NCBI GenBank assembly: GCA_021107605.1
Contig: JAIOSN010000062.1
Location: 1 to 10,239 of the forward strand
DNA length: 10,239 nucleotides
Source of the DNA: Anaerolineae bacterium
GTDB taxonomy: Bacteria; Chloroflexota; Anaerolineae; B4-G1; SLSP01
Direction: 5' to 3'
Positions 6,177 through 10,239 of this stretch are shown here, piece after piece; the stretch's first letter is position 1; the number at the start of each line of letters is the position of its first letter. The position numbers and the translations under genes were made by a program. The notes beneath the pieces are model-generated. The model made no database searches. It saw nothing but the letters and a program-made list of their open reading frames with translations, and was not told the origin of the DNA.

Positions 6177-7010
6177 TTAGTTAGACATCCGATTTCTTTG
6201 AGAAATCTGATGTCTTGATACAAACTCGCTGGGATGTAGGTAGCCCCAGTATCCCGGATGGGCGCGTGCGGGGTCGTCGTCCCAGGTGTAGCCGACGCCC
6301 ATCACATAGCCGTTGCACTTGCCGCGCCCGCCGGCCGAATCCGGCGGGAAGAGCTCGGTGGCCGTGGCGAAGGTGCGGATTTCCCAGTGGAGGTGGCTGT
6401 TGAGTCCCCGGTCGTGGATCACGCCCAGTGTTTGCCCGCGCGTGATGGCTTCTCCCACCGCGACATGCACGCCGGCCAGATGCCAGTAGACGGACCAGAC
6501 GCGCTCTCCGTGCGGGAGGTGGTGCTCCACGATGAGGACGTTACCTTCTCCTCCCAGGTTCTGTGCCCAGCTGACAACGCCGTTAGCGACGGCTTGTACC
6601 GGTTCCCCGGCGGCGCGCCCCCACTGCACCTTGCCATCGGCAGCGTGGGCAAACCAATCCTCGCCGGCGTGCCAGGGTTGTGAGAAGGGGAGCTGCTGGC
6701 CGGCGTGGTTGACGAAGCATTTGTCGTGATTTCCCAGGCCGGGATTTTGCACGTCAAAGAGCGTGTCAACGTCCAGGGAACCGGTCTGCTGAGGCATGTA
6801 GGGTGCAAAGCGCTCTGGATCGAGCGGATAGGTGAAAGTGGTTGCCGGTTCCGCGCTCTGGATGGCGACCAGGGTGGGGAGCAAGGAGCCGCCAGTTCCA
6901 CCCCCGCGATAGTGGCGTAAGAGCAACCAGCCGGCCAGAACGGCCAGGGATATGAGCACTACTCCGCAAATTCCCCAGAAAATAACTCGTTTAACTTGAT
7001 GTCGTATCAT
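6177..7010 (-). CDS. Membrane-anchored M23 (LytM/lysostaphin-like) metallopeptidase, 277 aa
   Basis: M23 peptidases cut peptidoglycan cross-bridges with one zinc ion. The start is taken at ATG 7008-7010 because ACCTCC (minus-strand GGAGGT, 7018-7023) lies seven bases upstream and a promoter fits just beyond. An ATG 31 codons further out, at 7103, lies upstream of that promoter. Residues 1-9 are basic, and about 10-31 form one hydrophobic segment (signal anchor), placing the enzyme outside the membrane. The M23 domain spans about 110-215: His114 and Asp118 (PWHAGEDW) as zinc ligands, His177 (YWHLAG) and His206-Leu-His208 (HLHWEIR). The middle shows the usual VQAVANGVV...LGGEGNVLIVEH core. The last twelve residues come almost entirely from palindrome copy 3, so the original end has probably been replaced. 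It is divergent from the GAF kinase and 17 bp upstream of RAYT. A role in wall remodelling is the family expectation. The sequence does not say whether it acts as an enzyme or a regulator. Confidence 0.9.
   Translation of the reverse strand: MIRHQVKRVIFWGICGVVLISLAVLAGWLLLRHYRGGGTGGSLLPTLVAIQSAEPATTFTYPLDPERFAPYMPQQTGSLDVDTLFDVQNPGLGNHDKCFVNHAGQQLPFSQPWHAGEDWFAHAADGKVQWGRAAGEPVQAVANGVVSWAQNLGGEGNVLIVEHHLPHGERVWSVYWHLAGVHVAVGEAITRGQTLGVIHDRGLNSHLHWEIRTFATATELFPPDSAGGRGKCNGYVMGVGYTWDDDPARAHPGYWGYLHPSEFVSRHQISQRNRMSN
6183..6215. repeat. 33-nt palindrome, copy 3 (right flank, 3' end of the M23 gene)
   Basis: The unit begins AGACATCCGATTTCTT (6183-6198). The right arm at 6200-6215 pairs with it with two mismatches in 16. 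It lies within the last codons of the peptidase gene (residues 266-276, RHQISQRNRMS) and just upstream of the RAYT start codon on the minus strand. Its hairpin would therefore form in the transcript between the two genes and could reduce read-through into RAYT. Confidence 0.9.
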
Positions 7011-7017
7011 CCTTGTT

Positions 7018-7023
7018 ACCTCC
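7018..7023 (-). promoter_or_regulatory. Shine-Dalgarno site fixing the M23 start
   Basis: GGAGGT on the minus strand lies seven bases before ATG 7010. The alternative ATG at 7103 has no comparable site. Confidence 0.75.
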
Positions 7024-7041
7024 GTGGTGCTGGTTTTCCTC

Positions 7042-7069
7042 AGTATAACGTCCGTTGAGGAGAGGGCAA
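7042..7069 (-). promoter_or_regulatory. Putative promoter of the M23 gene
   Basis: On the minus strand, TTGCCC (7064-7069, four of six) and TATACT (7042-7047, five of six) are separated by 16 bases. Transcription would begin near 7035, leaving a leader of about 25 bases. Confidence 0.55.
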
Positions 7070-7079
7070 CGCGGTGTAA

Positions 7080-7108
7080 TTGGAGTATGGCGGTTTTTAG
7101 CATATAAT
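7080..7108 (+). promoter_or_regulatory. Putative promoter of the GAF kinase
   Basis: A perfect TATAAT (7103-7108) follows TTGGAG (7080-7085, three of six) at 17 bases. The start would be near 7115, about 43 bases before the start codon chosen. An ATG at 7107 lies inside this -10 box and so cannot be a start for this transcript. Confidence 0.55.
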
Positions 7109-7142
7109 GAAGGTTGTCACAGACGAATCCGAATTAGATTTT

Positions 7143-7148
7143 AGGAGG
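7143..7148 (+). promoter_or_regulatory. Shine-Dalgarno site fixing the GAF kinase start
   Basis: AGGAGG lies nine bases before ATG 7158. The upstream ATG 7107 lacks any such site. Confidence 0.8.
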
Positions 7149-7157
7149 GAGAAAAAT

Positions 7158-8459
7158 ATGGCTCAGAATTCATATCTCGATACTTTGGGCGAATGTGAGA
7201 GTTCTTTAGCGCGCGCAGAGCATGAAAAATCTTGTTTGGAGCGGATGGTACGCATTAGTCGTCTGTTGAACTCGACCTTGGATTTGCAGGAGTTGTTGCA
7301 ATTTATTATCCAGACAGCGACTGAGATGTTAGGGATCGAGGCGGCCTCTATTTTTTTGGAGGATATGCGCACCGGCGCTCTCTACTTTGCAGCGGCTACC
7401 GGTTCCAGCACGGAGGAGCTACGCGATATTGAGGTGCCCACAGAAGGGAGTATCGCCGGTACTGTCTTCCATACGGGCGAGGTAATGATAGTTAGCGACG
7501 TCAAAAAGGACCCGGATTATTTTAACGGTGTGGATCAACAGACGCAATTTACCACACACTCGATCTTGGCGGTGCCTTTGCAAGTCCACGATTACGCTAT
7601 TGGCGTATTAGAGGCGGTAAATAAGGCGGGACAAGCTGAGTTTACAGCAGAAGATACCGGGGTATTACAGACGTTGGCTGCTCAAGCTGCGGTAGCTATT
7701 TATAATGCCCGGTTAGTGGCGAATTTACGTGAGGCGAACCAACGGTTAGCGGAATTGGATAAGGTTAAGTCTGATTTCATCAGTATCGCTTCGCATGAGT
7801 TACGGACGCCGTTGAGCATTGTGATCGGGTATGCGCATTTGCTTCAGGAGGAGGCTGATGGTGAGTTGGGCCGGCGGACGGAAAAATTGTTATGTGCGGC
7901 TACGCGTTTGCGAGGTGTGATTGAATCGCTGACCAACCTTAATTACCTGGAATCGGAACAGATGCAGATGCGGTTGAATCTGGAGCCGGTAGATTTGCTG
8001 GCGTTGATCACGGAGGTCGCTGACGTTTGGCAACCGCAGATGGCCGGGAAGGGGCAAACGTTGCGGAGGACTCTCCACAAGCATCCGCTACATATGAAGG
8101 TAGATGCGGAAAAAATAGTCACGGTGTTGAACAACTTGCTCAACAAAGCGATGAAGTTCACTGCGGAAGGAGGAGTGATAGAGATTTCCCTGCATCACCA
8201 GACGGGGAAGGTATTGATTTGCATCTCTGATACCGGGGTGGGTATCCCGCAGAGCAAGTTGACATGCGTCTTTGAGCGTTTCTATCAAGTTGAAGATCAC
8301 ATGACTCGCCGGTATCAGGGTATGGGATTGGGTTTATCTGTCGCCAAGCGGATTGTGGAGTTGCACGGCGGGTATATCTGGGCGGAGAGTGTGGAAGGGA
8401 AGGGGAGCCGGTTTCTCTTTAACCTGCCGCGTAATTTGGAACTGGAGAGAGCGTTGTAG
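7158..8459 (+). CDS. Soluble GAF-HisKA-HATPase sensor histidine kinase, 433 aa
   Basis: A cytoplasmic sensor kinase with no hydrophobic segment. The start at 7158 is chosen for its AGGAGG and because the longer reading frame begins inside the promoter. A short helical lead (residues 12-45) precedes a GAF domain at about 43-185 (ILAVPLQVHDYAIGVLEAVNK at 136-156 is typical), which usually binds a small ligand, nucleotide or chromophore. A coiled linker (LREANQRLAELDKVKSDF) leads to His213 (SHELRTPLSIVIGY). The ATPase has the N box with Asn329 (NNLLNKAMKFT, with Lys where Ala or Asn is usual after this Asn's neighbours), DTGVGIP at 358-364 and GMGLGLSV at 388-395. It ends GKGSRFLFNLP. No receiver is fused and no response regulator is adjacent, so it is an orphan kinase here. 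Its partner could be the receiver of the REC-HK upstream, but that is speculation. Confidence 0.93.
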   Translation: MAQNSYLDTLGECESSLARAEHEKSCLERMVRISRLLNSTLDLQELLQFIIQTATEMLGIEAASIFLEDMRTGALYFAAATGSSTEELRDIEVPTEGSIAGTVFHTGEVMIVSDVKKDPDYFNGVDQQTQFTTHSILAVPLQVHDYAIGVLEAVNKAGQAEFTAEDTGVLQTLAAQAAVAIYNARLVANLREANQRLAELDKVKSDFISIASHELRTPLSIVIGYAHLLQEEADGELGRRTEKLLCAATRLRGVIESLTNLNYLESEQMQMRLNLEPVDLLALITEVADVWQPQMAGKGQTLRRTLHKHPLHMKVDAEKIVTVLNNLLNKAMKFTAEGGVIEISLHHQTGKVLICISDTGVGIPQSKLTCVFERFYQVEDHMTRRYQGMGLGLSVAKRIVELHGGYIWAESVEGKGSRFLFNLPRNLELERAL

Positions 8460-8541
8460 TTTCCAGGGAGCAGTAAACTCACGCATCCGTCACCAGCCCC
8501 CCAGCACTATTTACCGATTCACTATTCCCTGGCATATAAAG

Positions 8542-8550
8542 TGCTATAAT
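8542..8550 (+). promoter_or_regulatory. Extended -10 promoter of the AIM24-like gene
   Basis: TGCTATAAT is a perfect TATAAT with the TGn extension. No good -35 is visible, which is usual for extended -10 promoters. It lies 33 bases before the start codon, and AGGAGG (8569-8574) follows eight bases ahead of ATG 8583. The gene can therefore be transcribed independently of the kinase 124 bp upstream. Confidence 0.6.
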
Positions 8551-8582
8551 CAGTTTATATTATCCCAGAGGAGGGACACAAC

Positions 8583-9263
8583 ATGGAATACAAAGTTCAC
8601 GGTTCGGCAATGCAAACGTTGGATATTACCATGTCGCAAGGCGAATCTGTTTACACAGAATCCGGCGGGATGGCTTGGATGGGTGGCGATATCGCCATGG
8701 CCACCAATACAAAAGGTGGTTTCATGGCGGGATTGGGGCGCAAGCTTGCCGGTGAGTCTTTCTTCATGACCACCTACACTTGCAAGAGCAACCACGGTTT
8801 TGTCACCTTTACGCCAGAAGCGCCTGGCATGGTGCTCCCCATGGAGTTGCAGGCCGGGGAGCAGATTATCTGCCAGAAGGATGCCTTTATGTGCGCCGAG
8901 TCCACGGTCAAATTGGAGATGCACTTCCGCAAGAAATTGGGCACAGGTCTCTTCGGCGGCGAGGGTTTTATCTTGCAGAAGGTGACCGGTCCGGGCAAGG
9001 TCTTCTTCGAGATCCCCGGTGAGGTGCGCGCTTACACTTTAGAGGCGGGGCAGACCTTGAAGGTTGATCCTGGTCACATCGCCGCTTTTGATATTAGCGT
9101 TAACTACGATATCAGCCGGGTGAAGGGCATGACCAACATTCTCTTCTCTGGCGAAGGGCTTTTCCTGGCTACCGTGCGCGGGCCGGGCCGCGTCTGGTTG
9201 CAGAGCTTGCCGCTCTCTAACCTGGCTCACAAACTGGCGCGTTATCTGCCTACCAGCAGCTAA
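8583..9263 (+). CDS. TIGR00266 / AIM24-domain protein, 226 aa
   Basis: The whole protein matches the bacterial TIGR00266 group, related to the mitochondrial AIM24 domain. The signature parts are SVYTESGGMAWMGGDIAMATNTKGG (about residues 22-46), FFMTTYTC (60-67), the repeated turns GEGFILQKVTGPGKVFFE (125-142) and GEGLFLATVRGPGRVWLQSLP (190-210), and the beta-strand-rich, glycine-punctuated layout. The length is the usual 220-260. It is soluble, with no signal peptide. The molecular function of the bacterial family is not established. It is a single-gene unit: its own extended -10 promoter before it and a strong terminator 15 bases after its stop. Confidence 0.9.
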   Translation: MEYKVHGSAMQTLDITMSQGESVYTESGGMAWMGGDIAMATNTKGGFMAGLGRKLAGESFFMTTYTCKSNHGFVTFTPEAPGMVLPMELQAGEQIICQKDAFMCAESTVKLEMHFRKKLGTGLFGGEGFILQKVTGPGKVFFEIPGEVRAYTLEAGQTLKVDPGHIAAFDISVNYDISRVKGMTNILFSGEGLFLATVRGPGRVWLQSLPLSNLAHKLARYLPTSS

Positions 9264-9277
9264 TAATCAGATGTGAC

Positions 9278-9320
9278 AATAAAAACCCCTGAAGGTAACA
9301 AATCTTTGGGGGTTTTTATT
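9278..9320 (+). terminator. Rho-independent terminator after the AIM24-like gene
   Basis: AATAAAAACCCC (9278-9289) and GGGGTTTTTATT (9309-9320) form a perfect 12-bp stem over a 19-base loop. The GC block sits next to the loop and the T-run follows it on the plus strand. The symmetry of the A/T runs would also permit function on the other strand, but no gene ends there. Confidence 0.85.
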
Positions 9321-9343
9321 CTTTGGCCAGATAAGGATCTCTT

Positions 9344-10239
9344 ATGCAAATCCGTAAAATTGATACCACGCACCGTCAGGACGTAGCCGCGTTTATCAAC
9401 TACCCCTTTGAACTCTACGCCGGCTGCGAGCAGTGGGTTCCGCCGCTTGTATCCGGGGTGCGGGCTTCACTTGACCGGCGTGAATATCCCTTCTACCGGC
9501 ATTCTGAGGCGGATTTCTTCGTTGCAGAAGATGAGCGCGGTGCCTTGCTGGGGCGGATTGCGGTGTTGGATCATCGCCTTTATAACGAGCACCAAGAGAG
9601 CCAGACCGCTTTCTTCTATTATTTTGATCTGGTCAACGATAGCGAGGTTGCTCATGCGTTGCTGGATGTGGCCAGTAACTGGGCGTACGCCCGCGGCTTG
9701 AATAAAATTATCGGCCCCAAGGGCTTGATGCGCGCTGATGGCGCAGGGATTTTGGTGGAGGGTTTTGAGTACCCGGCTACGCCAGGCGCACTCTATAACT
9801 ATCCTTACTACGTTGAGCTGCTGGCCGAGGCCGGGTTCACCAAAGAGATGGATTATCTTTCGGGCTACCTGGAAAGCCCATATAAACTGCCGGAGCGCGT
9901 CTATCGGATTGCAGAACGGGCTAAAGACCGTTATGGTTTCTCGATTAAGAGATTTAGCAGCAAACGGGAGCTGCTGGAATGGGTCCCGAAAATCCAGCAG
10001 CTCAACAATGAAGCTTTTGCCGATGTGTGGGGCTATTATCCGCTGGGTGATGTCGAGGCGCAGATGATCGGAGAACAGCTGATGGCGTTGAGCGATCCGA
10101 GATTTATCAAGTTGGTGTTGAAAAAGGGTGAGATCGCCGGATTTGTCTTCGTCTGTCCTGATGTCGCCTCTGCGCGCCGAAAGGCGAAAGGGTGTCTCTG
10201 GCCTTTTGGCTGGTTCTATCTCTGGCGTGAATTTAAGAG
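9344..10239 (+). CDS. GNAT-like protein of unknown function, N-terminal 298 residues, cut by window edge
   Basis: The start is ATG 9344 with AAGGA at 9333-9337. The frame is open to the right edge, 298 complete codons. The sequence matches a widespread uncharacterised bacterial family of roughly 370-400 residues with a GNAT-type fold. Recognisable parts are IRKIDTTHRQDVAAFINYPFELYAGCEQWVPPL (about residues 3-36), PFYRHSEADFFVAED (50-64), LLGRIAVLDHRLYNEH (68-83), FFYYFDLVNDSEVAHALLDVASNWAYARGL (90-119), IGPKGLMRADGAGILVEGFEYP (122-143) and the tyrosine-rich YNYPYYVELLAEAGFTKEMDYL (150-171). The GPKG...GILVEGF segment falls where the acetyl-CoA-binding loop is expected, although the canonical Q/RxxGxG/A motif is not obvious. 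The substrate is unknown. It comes after a strong terminator, so it is probably a separate transcript, although no clear promoter fits in the 23 bases between. Confidence 0.8.
   Translation, partial: MQIRKIDTTHRQDVAAFINYPFELYAGCEQWVPPLVSGVRASLDRREYPFYRHSEADFFVAEDERGALLGRIAVLDHRLYNEHQESQTAFFYYFDLVNDSEVAHALLDVASNWAYARGLNKIIGPKGLMRADGAGILVEGFEYPATPGALYNYPYYVELLAEAGFTKEMDYLSGYLESPYKLPERVYRIAERAKDRYGFSIKRFSSKRELLEWVPKIQQLNNEAFADVWGYYPLGDVEAQMIGEQLMALSDPRFIKLVLKKGEIAGFVFVCPDVASARRKAKGCLWPFGWFYLWREFK

Noticed and set aside
5519..6215. A classical IS200/IS605 insertion sequence
   Set aside because: The protein is longer than IS200/IS605 TnpA and carries RAYT signatures (YNRGNDRR, LFQGPFQAKHV), there is no TnpB, and a third identical palindrome lies inside the gene rather than only at the ends. 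It cannot be fully excluded without comparing empty sites.
5519..6215. A CRISPR array formed by the three repeats
   Set aside because: Spacing between units is hundreds of bases and irregular, one unit is coding, and there are no cas genes.
7011..7103. A 31-codon N-terminal extension of the M23 peptidase from ATG 7103
   Set aside because: It would start upstream of the predicted promoter and precede the basic/hydrophobic signal anchor that normally begins the protein; ATG 7010 has a strong GGAGGT.
7107..7157. A longer start (ATG 7107) for the GAF kinase
   Set aside because: The ATG overlaps the TATAAT box of the likely promoter and lacks a Shine-Dalgarno site, whereas ATG 7158 has AGGAGG at ideal spacing.

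Overview
The window looks like a chromosomal segment of a free-living bacterium. GC content is moderate, Shine-Dalgarno sites are strong (AGGAGG type) and promoters are sigma-70-like. The gene mix is one NDP-forming acyl-CoA synthetase, large sensory histidine kinases (REC-HK, 7TM-PAS hybrid, GAF-HK), a TIGR00266/AIM24-type protein, and a GNAT-like protein of the LYxxxxxWVPPL type. This mix is reminiscent of Chloroflexota (Anaerolineae-like) genomes, but that assignment is inference only. There are no tRNA or rRNA genes, no CRISPR array and no phage genes.

Layout. Positions 1-1458 (minus): the first 486 codons of an NDP-forming acyl-CoA synthetase that runs off the left edge. Positions 1459-1924: a divergent intergenic region with a recognisable promoter for the synthetase, a dispersed-type imperfect hairpin and a possibly structured leader. 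Positions 1925-5520 (plus): two histidine kinases in tandem, 41 bp apart. The first is a soluble REC-HisKA-HATPase protein and the second a membrane-bound 7TM-PAS-HisKA-HATPase-REC hybrid. Positions 5519-6215: a small repeat/transposase module. A REP-associated (RAYT-type, Y1/HUH) transposase gene on the minus strand has a 33-nt palindrome on each side and a third, perfect copy inside its own reading frame. A degenerate half-copy is duplicated in tandem next to the left one. Positions 6177-7010 (minus): a membrane-anchored M23 (LytM-like) peptidase whose last residues are encoded by the right palindrome. Positions 7158-8459 (plus): a soluble GAF-HisKA-HATPase kinase, divergent from the peptidase with back-to-back promoters between them. 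Positions 8583-9263 (plus): a TIGR00266/AIM24-family protein with a clear extended -10 promoter and a strong intrinsic terminator. Positions 9344-10239 (plus): a GNAT-like protein of unknown function, cut by the right edge.

How the genes may work together. The three kinases make this a signal-transduction neighbourhood, yet none of the visible genes has a DNA-binding or enzymatic output domain. The REC domains present are the N-terminal one of the first kinase and the C-terminal one of the second, so phosphotransfer between the two is plausible, with outputs elsewhere. The most unusual feature is the palindrome/RAYT module. It was laid down exactly at the 3' ends of two convergent genes: it supplies part of the kinase stop codon and rewrites the peptidase C-terminus, and it has also colonised the transposase gene itself.
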